Below, one piece after another: positions 1-10,859 of a stretch of 64,000 bases of DNA. Each line of letters starts with the position of its first letter. Position 1 is the first letter of the stretch. The notes below the pieces were generated by a model. That model was given only the letters and a program-made list of their open reading frames with translations, searched no databases and was not told where the DNA came from. Source of the stretch: Amaurobius ferox (taxonomy: Eukaryota > Arthropoda > Arachnida > Araneae > Amaurobiidae). A program made the position numbers and the translations under genes. Location of the stretch: positions 14,436,534-14,500,533 of the forward strand of contig OX578145.1 of NCBI GenBank assembly GCA_951213105.1. The letters are read 5' to 3'.

Positions 1-402
1 AGTACATTTAAATATTCCACTTGCTAGTTACTGGGGAAATATAAAATATTAGTTATTCCGATCAGATTTCGATGTAATAGAAATGTCATTTTGACAGAAA
101 ATAAATATATAACTACTGGATATGACATTTTTTAGGGCTGTAATGTACTGTATAAAATAATTAATAGTTTTTGTGAAAATTACAGTAGTTTGAAACCCAA
201 ACCACTATGTGTAACGTATCAAAACATGCTTGAAATGCGCCAATAAAGCGATACATTTGTCAATAGATGTAGTAAGCGAGGAGACGGTTCCCCAAAATAT
301 GACTGTTGGCGATGAAGAAGGCCAACATATCATTGTTTGGGAATTCTAGACACTGAGGGGTTCTTATAAAAATTAAAAGATTGCATCCTACACTGAAAGC
401 CC

Positions 403-408
<6 letters not shown>
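1..408. other. AT-rich sequence with no recognisable feature
   Basis: I see no coding potential, repeat pairing or RNA gene in this stretch before the (TA)n tract. Confidence 0.4.
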
Positions 409-497
<89 letters not shown>

Positions 498-561
498 TAT
501 TATATATATATATATAATATATAATATATATTATATATATATATATATATAATATATATTA

Positions 562-628
<67 letters not shown>
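409..628. repeat. (TA)n microsatellite, interrupted
   Basis: About 220 bp of almost pure TA dinucleotides with scattered AA/TT phase breaks. It ends directly at the left terminus of the foldback MITE, whose ends are flanked by TA. The exact length is likely to vary between individuals and to be unreliable in assembly. Confidence 0.95.
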
Positions 629-632
<4 letters not shown>

Positions 633-1284
633 GTCTAGAAATTTCCGGAACGGCGCAATATCTCGAGAAATACAATTCGGATCAAAAACTAAAAAAGTAA
701 GTATTCAATATTTTTAGAAAAGCTATCCAACGATACCAAAATTAACCCCCCTCCCCCGCTAACCGTTCACTTCATCGACAACTGTTGACTTCAGTTTAGA
801 AAACGGTTCAAAACTACTTTTAGCAATACCCAGGAACAACGGTCTGTGTCATTCGTTTTTAATCGGTTACCGGGGTGCTCCCACTTTCCTTGAAAAAAAA
901 ATTAAAATAACCCCTACGGGCTTCTTCCCCTGTATACAGTCATGCACACACGGAAAGTATTGCCCCTACTTCCCCATTTTTAAACATTTGTGCCCCACTT
1001 CCGTTTTTCTCGATTATAGCGCTGTTTGTGGGAGCAAAATTCAAAAATCGTGGGTCAGATGTATGTAATTTTTTCTGGAGAATCCAAATCTGCAATAGAA
1101 AATGAGGGTTCCCACTGAAGAGTTCAAAGTTGCCCCACCCCCTCCCCCCAAGTGCGGGGGAGGGCGTCAATTTTGGTATCATTGGATAGCTTTTCTAAAA
1201 ATATTGAATACGTATTTTTTATTTTTTGATCCGAAGTGTATTGCTCGAGATATTGCGCCGTTCCTGATCTTTCTGGACACCCTG
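628..1284. mobile_element. Foldback MITE with about 130-bp terminal inverted repeats
   Basis: The left end (from gggtgtctagaaatttccgg at 629) and the right end (ending ggacaccctgta) are inverted copies of each other over about 130 bp: 629-760 and 1151-1284. Shared blocks include cgatattgcgcc-type and aaaagctatcc-type segments. Each terminus abuts TA, consistent with a TA target duplication as in Tc1/mariner or a similar cut-and-paste class. The central 390 bp has no credible open frame. Short frames across the arms are mirror images of one another and are not genes. The arms are diverged (roughly 85-90 percent by eye), so it is an old non-autonomous copy. Confidence 0.75.
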
Positions 1285-1715
1285 TATATATATGTATATA
1301 CATCCGAGGATGATGCATAAAGTGGAGAGACTTTGAAGGAAACGGTCAGGAGATCTGAGGTAGCTTATGAGCAACGTAATAAATCACGGATCTTTTAATC
1401 TCAAGTGAGTAAATACATATTGTATCACATTTTAAATGTTGAACACACCTTAGAAGTTCACATCGGAGTGATCATTTCTTTTAAAGTACAAGCACGAGAT
1501 TCCACACACAGCGTATCGTGTGGAAAAACGCTGACTAAACGGATACCAACATATTTCTTCACTGAAAAACCCCTAATATCTGGAAAAACACCATTCATAA
1601 CACGAATAATCGACATCTAAGAAACTGAAGTGATACATGAATGTATTTTAATTGACAGTTACAAGAAGCCTGATAACTTCCATAGCGAGACTAGCAGAAA
1701 GTCTCGTAAATTAAC

Positions 1716-1945
1716 TTTATTTTCCGGCAAAAACGGAATATGTATGTTTGCAGAGAAAGATTCATATGTCCACGACCATCCTTTTTTCATCACGTTTATT
1801 TTCATGCAAAAACAGAATATATAAGTTTGCAGAGAAAGATTCATATGTCCATAAACATCCTTTTTCCATCAAGTTTATTTTAAAACAGGATATGTATGCT
1901 TGCAAAGAAAGATTAATATGTCCACAACCAAAGTTTTTCCATCAC
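1716..1945. repeat. Tandem repeat, about 3 units of 74-79 bp
   Basis: The block tttgcagagaaagattcata recurs with starts near 1747 and 1826 and, in diverged form, near 1899. Each is followed by tatgtcc and a shared run ending in a ccatc/tttatttt segment. The period falls from 79 to 74 bp by small indels. Open frames over the array arise only because the units repeat. Confidence 0.8.
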
Positions 1946-2474
1946 CACCCTGTGCATTTTCCATGTGAATAAACAATTTCAGATTTTATTTATTTTGTAA
2001 TAATAATTAAGACTTTTAAAAATAGAATATCTTCACGAATCACTTAATTTCGTATAACTAGCCTGACATCGATCGAAGTACTTGCACATTTAAAAACATC
2101 TGAAAATATTTTTTTCTCCCTCTTTTCTTTAAAACATACTATTCCAGTGAAGTGCTGTCGCCGCATTTAATATCGGAAGTGTTAAGGCTTCGTCTGAAGT
2201 GGCACTTATTTTAAGTGGAAGGGTGAAGAACTAATTAGGATAAATTTAGATGAGTTCGGTGGGATCATTAATTGGAAGGCACAAATTAAATATTTAGAGA
2301 AAATTGCATGAACAAATTCCAATTAAAAATTAAAATTGAGATAACGTACTTTCCCAATTATTTACATTTATTGTTATGTTTACTTTACCGTACTGTTGTA
2401 CAGAAAAAAAAATTGTATTCGTCAAAATTTTCGAATTCGAGATTTTGAGGGAAAAGTATCTTCTCCTTCTTTGA

Positions 2475-2745
2475 CCCAGACCGATCCGACCTACCCGAGG
2501 GTGTAAGGTAACTGTTTAGACTTCCGGGAAGTGTGACTCAATTTAGACCAGAACCCAGTTGGTGTAGCATGCACAAGGATCGTACACTCCTTCCCCTACC
2601 ACTGACCTCTCGGAAAGATTTCAGGACCCACATATTTAACATACCCGTATTCATACGGGAACAGTTTGGGCAGGACCGGGAGTCGAAATCGGGTCGTCCG
2701 AGTAGTGAAATCTCCACGCGCTAACCGCTGGGTTGTCCCTTCCCT
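2475..2745 (-). mobile_element. tRNA-derived SINE (family 1), diverged copy
   Basis: Read on the minus strand, the element starts with a tRNA-like head near 2745 (A-box-like cccagcggttagcgcgtgg, B-box-like gatttcgactccc). It continues into a body with cctttccgagaggtcagtgg-type and ggaaggagtgtacgatcc-type blocks, and ends in the family tail ggtcggatcggtctgggtc at 2475. The same body occurs at 27688-28046, 36747-37005 and 57294-57477. No clear target-site duplication was found for this copy. Its age is shown by many substitutions, including damage to the B box. Confidence 0.75.
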
Positions 2746-2759
2746 ATATAGAACCTTCT

Positions 2760-5738
2760 GAACACATTCCGAACACGTTAGATATATGTTGGTCAGTGTG
2801 TGCCTGTGCATGTATGGAAACGTTGATTCAACAATGATTGCATATTCTATGGCAAAATGCTAGGTATAGATACTGTTACAATTATTTTATTTCACTTTTA
2901 CTAGTTTTAAAGTCACCTAGCTGAAAAACAATGATTTACAGTACTCAATTGTCAATACTGTGAGTGTCGTTTTAGCCTGGCGACAAATTTGACAAACTTT
3001 GCGAAAATTTTGTAGAAACGTCCCCAATCTGTCGACTTTGGTGCCAGTTTACTTGATCGATAACTGCCTATCTAGTTTTCACAAGTACAGGCTGCGCATC
3101 TTGTGTGTACTGCCGAAGAGGTTTGTTAATTGCCTTCGAAACCAGTCGATACTACTTGTTTTGCGCTACATATTGGTTTGAACGGAGTTATTTTAGTTTT
3201 ATTAGATGTGCAATAGTTTGCTTTCTTTAACTTTGTATCAAATTATAAAATTTCCATCTCAATTTTTATGAAAATACCAGTAGAGGAAACTAATAAATAA
3301 AATAATAATACTGTCTGTTTTCACCCAACTCTGCAATTTAGCCCTACCTTGTGTTGCAACCTGAGAAAAAGTCTACACTCCCCTCTGTAGATTCATCCTG
3401 AAACTCTAAAATATGAAAATTACCCATTCACGCACGAGGTGGAGCTGATTCAGTATGTGTTGCCATTATGAAAATAATTTACCGAACATGAAATTCGAAA
3501 AAACATTTTGAAAGTATGTATAGAAGATAATAAACAAATTATCGTTCGTTGTCATCTATGGGGGGAAAAGGAAAAAAAATACGTTGCCTTCCGAATTCTT
3601 TTTTTTTTCTTTTGAAAAATGAAATTATTTTTTTTTCAAAATCAACAAAAATACCCTCAATATCTTCTCCGCAAACTCGTAGCCCCTCCACGCACTCTCC
3701 CCCTCCTGGTGCAGAATCAAAATCGCCCCCCCCCCCCCCATCCTACTAAGAGGAAGTTTAAAAAACAAAATAGTTTCAAGTATACCTGCTATCATTTCAT
3801 TTAAAAATATAAGTCAGCTAAGTGACTGCATTTAAAGTGATTAAATTCAGAAACTCTGCAGACATATTGACTCATTTAATACTTTAATGACATTCTAAAG
3901 CGCTTTAATGACCTATGTGCTTATTTAATAGCTGAGAAACTGATGTAGCATTATTGAACGATAGGAAGGAAGTTTGTTGAAAAATAGTACTTTCCACTAA
4001 CAGAATGAAACTATTTCAATTTAATGAAAGCCTGCTGAAGAAAGTAATTAGTGATCTTGAAAAGTGCATTTCAAATTCATTTGTAAAAGACAGAAGATTT
4101 GTTAAGTAATTGAGCAAATACATTGTTTATTCTTACGCGGAATATTGTGTTTGTTGTTTCTTATCCGTACACAGTGTCATGAAAATTTCTTTCCATAACT
4201 ATGGAATATATTGCATCAATGTTAAACATTTCATTTTGAGTTTTCTAAAGATTTACATGTTGCGAGCATCCCTAAATTCGTATCGAATGTTTTGGTGATA
4301 ATATCTGTGTGCATTAAATAATTGCCGCACAATCAATGCAATGTGTTTTTAAATTAGTATTTCGATTGATTCGAAACATTCTAAATACTTCACAGTTTCA
4401 AACATTTATTTGAAACAATTATAAAAACTAATAAAAGCCTAAATGTAACCTAAATGTAAGATAAAATGTAACCATAGATATAAGCATTTTCGACTCTGTT
4501 ATCAAACTATAAGTGTGGGGGGGGACTTGGGGGAAAATTGCAGCAGACGATCATAATGCCGCTTTTGACAAGCGAATATTTATTTTTTTTGAAATTGTGC
4601 ATTTACATATGTTTCATAATTGTTGTATAACTAGTAAAAACCCGGGTTTTAATGCACTCCTACTTATGAAGTAGGCGTGCTGTGGAAGACTTCAAATGTA
4701 AACATTTTCGACAAAAAACATTTTCTAATTTAAGAAACAAATTATGAAATTAGAAACATAAAAAAATAATTTCAATATCTGAAAATCCTAATGCAAAAGA
4801 GCATACGAGTTTTTCGAATTTGAATTGTAAGTTAAGCAAATTAAAAATACAGGGTCACAATGGAATCAAAATAACATATTTGAATAATCAGCACTTATTC
4901 CCTAGATTTGCCTTTTATTATTATGTGTATCATGAAGGTTAAATGTAACTCTCTAACTCCATGGTATGAATTTTGTTTCACTACGTTCTTCTAGCAGCCG
5001 TACAAGAATAACTAGGGTGGTGAAGCTTAATATTGGACTCATTTTTAACTTTGCTTTTAACAATGCTTTTTTACACAGTATTCACAGAACCGTAATGAGC
5101 ATACACTGTTCAAAAATTGACTTTTCGATTGGTTCATTCTGATCATAGAAATTGTGATTTTGCAAATCTGCGTGCAATTTCACATATGTATGCAATTTCA
5201 CGTATGTATTTCATCTTCCATTACCGAGAAAAATGGATCACAAAGTTCAGACAAATGTTGATTTCGCTTCATTAGAAATAGAGAATGGACTTCGCTTCGC
5301 TCATCCCTAATAATAAAAACAATTAATATATTTAATAAGATATACAACAAAAATCTTAAATAATAGACCACTCGCATGACTTCATTCTTTAGCGTAGTGA
5401 AATTGCTTTATAAATGCATGAAACCTTCTTTCTTTTAAAATTTCCTACTTTTTATGAATGAACACTTTCCTCTCAAGAAGTAAAAGAAAACGTTTAAGTG
5501 ATTCATTGCAATCAGTACATGTGCTCAATTGAATACATATTGAAAGAAATTACTCTTTCTGGTGGGCGGTTTTTTTACTAAATTCTGTGTGAATACATTA
5601 GTATTCAGAATACTTATCATTCAAATTAAAATTGAGATAATGCATTTTCTAAATGCACATATTACTCAAAAAGCACATTTATAAAATTAAACAAAAAATA
5701 AATAAAAAAATAAAAAATAAATAAAATTTTAAACATTT
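2760..5738. other. Intergenic AT-rich DNA, no gene recognised
   Basis: Only homopolymer runs stand out: a C tract near 3726-3739 and a G tract near 4517. Frames of 60-70 codons occur here, but they have no family resemblance, show skewed low-complexity composition and lack supporting splice or promoter signals. Confidence 0.4.
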
Positions 5739-6735
5739 ATCTGATGTGGACAGCACATGACTTTCCATATATAATGCAATGAATTTATCACATTTACAGT
5801 AAAATAAAATTAGATTATTCTTATAGTAGATACTTATACTCTTTCCAAGATATTGAATTTTCGTCAATGAGTCGTCATTTTTATCCATTTGGCGTGGTTT
5901 TCGTTAATTGGCAACATTTAAAAATGTTGCCAAGTTGGCGACATTCCACCAAATACGTCGCCAAATTCTCACAAAGCATTATGGACTGAGAAATAAGTTA
6001 TTGTTACAGCAGATAAATGACTATGGATGTTCAAATTCAAAAGTATTACCCAAAGTATATTTTCTCATGAATGGAACGAGCTAGATCCACAAGAATGTCA
6101 CTAAATTTATCGCATGATATTAAATATGAAAATGAACATGTTTCTCAACAGTTAATATTTTTTTTAAATTATGGGATTTCTTGATAAATGTATTTGAAAA
6201 ATGTGCAATTTCTCCAGCACGGTTCATGCTAGCATTCTAAAGTTTATGTCAATCGTTTTCTAAGGGAAAATTACATAAGAAATGTCTATTTGCATAACTT
6301 TATTAAATGTTTTGATTTTTTGATGATTTTTTCAAAATTTCACTCGAAAATTTGGGGGATTTCTGGACATTCAATTGTGTTTAAAAACAACAGTCTTCCA
6401 GGAACACGGATTGTAATTTTTGTACGAAATTTCATTCGAATCGCTCCATTCGTTCGTGAGATATTGTCTTCACACACACACGCACACATACTTTCACACA
6501 CACACACACACGCACACATACTTTCACACACACACATACTTTCATACACACACCCATACTTTCATGCACACACACATACTTTCATACACACCCACACACA
6601 GACATCACCTCCTAAATGTTCTATTCGTGATCAGGAATGCTTAAAACTTGCTCACCCGTCGAAAACACGAATTCGAAATTTCGATCCCGTCACAATACTT
6701 CCTTTATACATTATGCTACGTATAAGGAATGTAAT
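5739..6735 (+). mobile_element. Hairpin-ended non-autonomous repeat (family H), copy 1
   Basis: This is a full-length copy of a family also seen at 9934-10853, 52152-53085 and 54843-55712. The left end is atctgatgtggacagcacat, itself a small hairpin, followed by actttcc-type sequence. The right end at 6697-6732 is a palindrome of the form cttccttata...tataaggaa. A CA-rich tract lies about 150 bp before the right end. There is no coding capacity. The hairpin termini, subterminal inverted motif and internal microsatellite recall Helentron-associated (HINE/DINE-1-like) elements, but the class is inferred. Confidence 0.7.
6473..6606. repeat. Expanded CA-rich minisatellite inside family H copy 1
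   Basis: Runs of CACACA are interleaved with a repeated catactttca motif. Other copies of the element have only 20-50 bp of CA here, so the tract has expanded in this copy. Open frames rich in His and Thr across it are artefacts of the repeat. Confidence 0.9.
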
Positions 6736-7138
6736 ATATTGCAGTATTTGCGCTATGACAAAAGATGGATAAGTAAGTCACTTTATAACTTTTGAATGAC
6801 ACAATCCGCCCTTCGTGATGAGAAGTCATGGTTCTTTTCGGATATTGTCATGCATAAAAAAATCTAAATACCTTCTTTCCTGCAAAGTCTGCAGTTTCTC
6901 ATAGGCCGTAATATTATAAAAAACTGGCTATGTTAAGGCCGTTAAATCATAGGATATCATAGTAAACGAGCTGGGATATTTAAATATATCTAGATCGGAC
7001 TTCAATGGTCCCTCTCCCATTAGAAAGCTAAAGCTTCAGATAAATTTCCTTGAGATTGCATTGTAAATCTGATTTTTGCAATAATTTCAGATATAAATTT
7101 CCTATGAAAACTGAATATTCTTCAAACCACCATCTGAA

Positions 7139-8330
7139 ATTAAATATATCCTTACAAATGCATTGTAGTGATACAGTTAAGATAGTTTCATATCTTAGAA
7201 TAGATTTAAATAATAAATGAATGACAAATCATTAGATTTTAAACGTCATTTTATTAAAACGTCCATCAGATGTACATATAATTTAAAAGCCAGAGAACTT
7301 ATATGTACGACTATCAACAGAATTTGTGGTGCTGCACATTTTTAAGTGCTATTTCCACATCAAAATATATCAAGTGCGAGCCATTTTTATGTTCTACTGC
7401 AACAAGGCGATATGTTATGGCGACAAGGCGATGCCTAATTTTATAATTTGAAATTTGTGAGTAATTTATTTGTACCATTTATTTGTGAGTAATAAATGAA
7501 GCATGGAAGCTTGAGAGATACTATGATGGACGAAAACGAGCCCGTGGGACATCACAAAATAACCAATGAAAGTCAATGTAGACCACACCCAGATGACTGG
7601 AGCAAAATTACATACAGAAACAGTGGAACCAATGAGAGCTAAGGGGAAAATCAAAGTTACCCCTGGGCGTCGAGAAGGTCAATCAGATTCGATATTTTTG
7701 CTATTGCAGTAGAACATAAAAATGGCTCGCACTTGATATATTTTGATGTGGAAATAGCACTTAAAAATGTGCAGCACCACAAATTCTGTTGATAGTCGTA
7801 CATATAAGTTCTCTGGCTTTTAAATTATATGTACATCTGATGGACGTTTTAATAAAATGACGTTTAAAATCTAATGATTTGTCATTCATTTATTATTTAA
7901 ATCTATTCAAAGATGACCTACGGTACGCCAAAAATCAAAAAGGTAACATTTTCATATTAAATTTGAGGAAGTTTGTTGCCCGACGAGAAGTCGGAAAGAA
8001 AAGGGAACTATATCACTACCGGTTCAGTAAGTCAAAGGAACTATAATTTTGTACAGGATAGTAATTTGTCAAGATAATTATTGAATTGAAGTTAAGATAC
8101 GCTAAAATGTAATATTAACTATAATAATAAAGTTTGGTTTGAGCAATTTAATGTATGTTTATTGGTTAAGTGAAATTAGTTTTATAATATTAATCAATTT
8201 GCCTTTCAGAAGAAACACCAGGCAACCTAATAAATTAATTTGGTGAGTTTTGCGGCCACATGTACTATTCACTACTATATAAGAAACACGAAAGTTAACT
8301 ATGGTGGGTTATTACTTTGGCAATGTGCAG
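7139..8330 (+). mobile_element. Interspersed repeat (family X), copy 1, with internal inverted duplication
   Basis: This sequence matches 59960-61060 on the opposite strand over more than 1 kb, with shared blocks such as aataaatgaagcatgg, agccaatgtacacc-type, cacccagatgactgga and agtgaaatt...ttatattaatcaa. The match order is collinear apart from one extra piece here (7199-7402), which is an inverted copy of 7704-7907. No coding frame is maintained between the copies. The family type is unknown, and neither end has been fixed precisely. Confidence 0.7.
7199..7907. repeat. Perfect 204-bp inverted repeat with 301-bp spacer
   Basis: Bases 7199-7402 are the reverse complement of 7704-7907. I found no mismatch on reading through the arms (for example gttctactgcaa at 7391 against ttgcagtagaac at 7704). 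The right arm is the ancestral one, because its position and content agree better with the second family copy near 60.4-60.7 kb. The left arm interrupts collinearity between tttcatatc and gatatg...ggcgac. Confidence 0.92.
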
Positions 8331-8334
8331 AGAT

Positions 8335-9930
8335 TTACGATTATCTGCCAATTATAATCTTATAATTAAGCCCAGTAAAAAATTATATTTTTATACGCCA
8401 CATTTGGTGCTCATGACGTTTGAAATACTTCACTGCACATGGCTATGAAGTCAAGTCACCAGGCATATGCATATAGTGTTAGACCGGAGCTATTTCTCTT
8501 TCAGAGCACAATGAGCCCTGTCTCTTTTTACATTACTCTGTCCTTTTTTACATTACTTTAATCCTTCAGTCTGAATCTTGCCACCAAAAGGATCATAAAA
8601 TGCGAAGAGCTCATTTTCCTAATGGACAAATTATTCCCAGAGTTGTGAGGCAACATAACTAAATATAAATTAATATAGAATGCAGCTTTGAGGATATGTT
8701 AAATCCCATTATCAGTGCTAGGCAGATCAATTAACAATAAGCCAAAAATACGAAATTAACCCATTTCATCTTATTGATTTCAGGTTTAGTGGTCTGTCTA
8801 GAACTAAGAAGGGGATCTCAACGTATTATCGAAACAGCTACATTTGCATCGTATATAGCTTAATTATGTTAAATTTTCGCTGTGTCTAAAGTCTTTTCTA
8901 GAAGGCCCTTCGTGACCACTTTATAGGCAAATAAAACCAGGTCTTTTAGAATTGTGGTGGGGGAGAGGTTGAGCTACAGATCGTTGAAAATCGGGTTTTG
9001 CTACGTCACGAATAACAATGTCAACAAAAACACTTTGTAAGTAATTGTGAAGTATACTGGTCAACAAAAAGACTTGTCAGCTACGAATTCGGACATGGTG
9101 GCTTGAATTCTGATAGGAACGCTGCTGTGATCCCTAAACCTTGACCTTCATCAATTATGCAAAATAAAAATGAGTGATTCAGAAAGTAAAAACTAAATAA
9201 TGAATATTAACGTATTGGAGAATTCATGTAAAATTCCTATCCCTCCTTGGGAGACAATTACATAAATAAAAAAAATGTCGAACACAGGCTTTTATTAAGA
9301 TTTTTACTGTGTCACATTATGCGTTGAATATTATCTTTATTCTATACTGCGAATGCAAATTTAACTAGAATTACTATTGTTCATTCTAATTTATTTCCTC
9401 GTTTCTAGGAAAATTAATTTATGAATACACCGAACTCTTTATTTTAAACATTCCCATACAATAATGGATTGCGCATTCTTTCTAACTTTACATTAACGAG
9501 ACTGACCGCAGAAGAGAAAAAGCCGCGAAATAATTCATTTTTTGATCTGTACAAGTGCATAATGGGATAAAATGATGTCTAATGAAAGACATGATGCTTC
9601 GGGGAAAGAGTAATTGTAAAGTATAATGGTCTTTAAATAAGTTTACGTTCTACGATAGTCAGCTTTCTGGTAATTACAGCGCCCATACGATATCATGAAT
9701 AAATACTCCGGCGTCGTAGTCGAGCAATAATACTGTTACGAACGTATAATATTTTCTCACCGGAGTCTTTTCTTTTGAGAACCAGAAGGAAAAATACCCG
9801 TACATGCTTTTCCATACTTAATGTATAGCTACATGAATTCCGCAGTTTGAAGAAATGATACCAGATTTGGCGTTTGTCGCCAAGTGGACGACATTTGACG
9901 ACTTTCCAAACTTTCAAGAAGAACCTAAAA
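8335..9930. other. Intergenic DNA, no gene recognised
   Basis: I see no repeat pairing, RNA gene or credible coding frame. The stretch is AT-rich with isolated short frames. Confidence 0.35.
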
Positions 9931-9933
9931 AAA

Positions 9934-10853
9934 ATCTGATGTGGGCAACACATGACTTTCCTTACATAATACAATGGATTTACTACTTTTACAGTAAAAA
10001 AATAGGTTTTTCTTATAGTAGATACTAATATTCTTTCCACACACACACAAGATATTGTATTTTCGACAATTAGTCGTCATTTTCAGTGATTTAGCATAAT
10101 TTTTATCCATTTGGCGAGATTTTTGTTAATTTGGCAACATTTCAAAAAGTCCCCAAGTTGGCGACATTCCGCCAAATTCGTCGCCAAAATCTCGCCAAGC
10201 GTTATGCACTAAGAAATAAGTTATTCTTACAGCAGATAAATGACTATTGACGTTCAAATACAAAAGTATCAAAGTATATTTTTTCATGAATGGAACGAGC
10301 TAGATCCACAAGAATGATGTCCCACAATTTATCACGTGGTATTACATATAAAAAGTGAACATGTTTCTCAATAGGAAATATTTTTTTTTTATTTTATATG
10401 ACTTTTTGATAATTTTTTTGAAAAATGTACAATATCTCGAGAACGGTTCATGTTAGCGTTCTAAAATTTATGTCAATCATTTTCTAATGAAAAATTACAT
10501 AAGAAATGTCTATTTGCGTAACTTTATTAGTGGTTTTGATTTTTTGACGATTTTTTTAAAATTTCCTTCGAAAATTTATAGGGGTTCTGAACATTTGATT
10601 GCGTATAAACACAATAGGCTTCCAGTGCTTACGGATTGTGATTTTTGTACCAAATTTGGTTTGAATCGGTTTATTAGTTCGTCAGTTATCGTCTCCACAG
10701 ACTCACTGACACACACACACACAGACATCACTTCAAAAATGTTTGATTCGTGATCAGGGATGCTTGAAACGTGCTCTCCCGTCGAAAACTTGAATTCGTA
10801 TTTTCGATCCCGTCACAATACTTTCCTTATACATTATGGATATAAGGAAAGTA
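9934..10853 (+). mobile_element. Hairpin-ended non-autonomous repeat (family H), copy 2
   Basis: This is the cleanest short copy, 920 bp. The left end at 9934 is atctgatgtgggcaacacat followed by gactttccttacataa. The right end at 10820-10852 is actttccttata, a 9-nt loop, then tataaggaaagt, a 12-bp perfect hairpin whose arm matches the subterminal actttcctta at the left end in opposite orientation. A cluster of ggcga/tcgcc motifs lies at 10130-10200 and a short CA tract near 10708. No protein-coding capacity. Confidence 0.78.
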
Positions 10854-10859
10854 ATAACG

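Noticed and set aside
940..1320. Three overlapping frames of 60-80 codons on both strands
   Set aside because: They lie across the inverted arms of the foldback MITE and are mirror images of each other, not genes.
3549..3804. Pro-rich small frames
   Set aside because: Produced by the C homopolymer near 3730; low complexity.
6290..6772. 160-codon plus-strand frame rich in His and Thr
   Set aside because: Its core is translation of the CA minisatellite in a non-coding repeat; the same region is not open in the other family H copies.
7466..7654. 62-codon minus-strand frame similar to one at 60745-61059
   Set aside because: Similarity is at the level of a non-coding repeat; frames are not maintained between copies and stops fall at different places.
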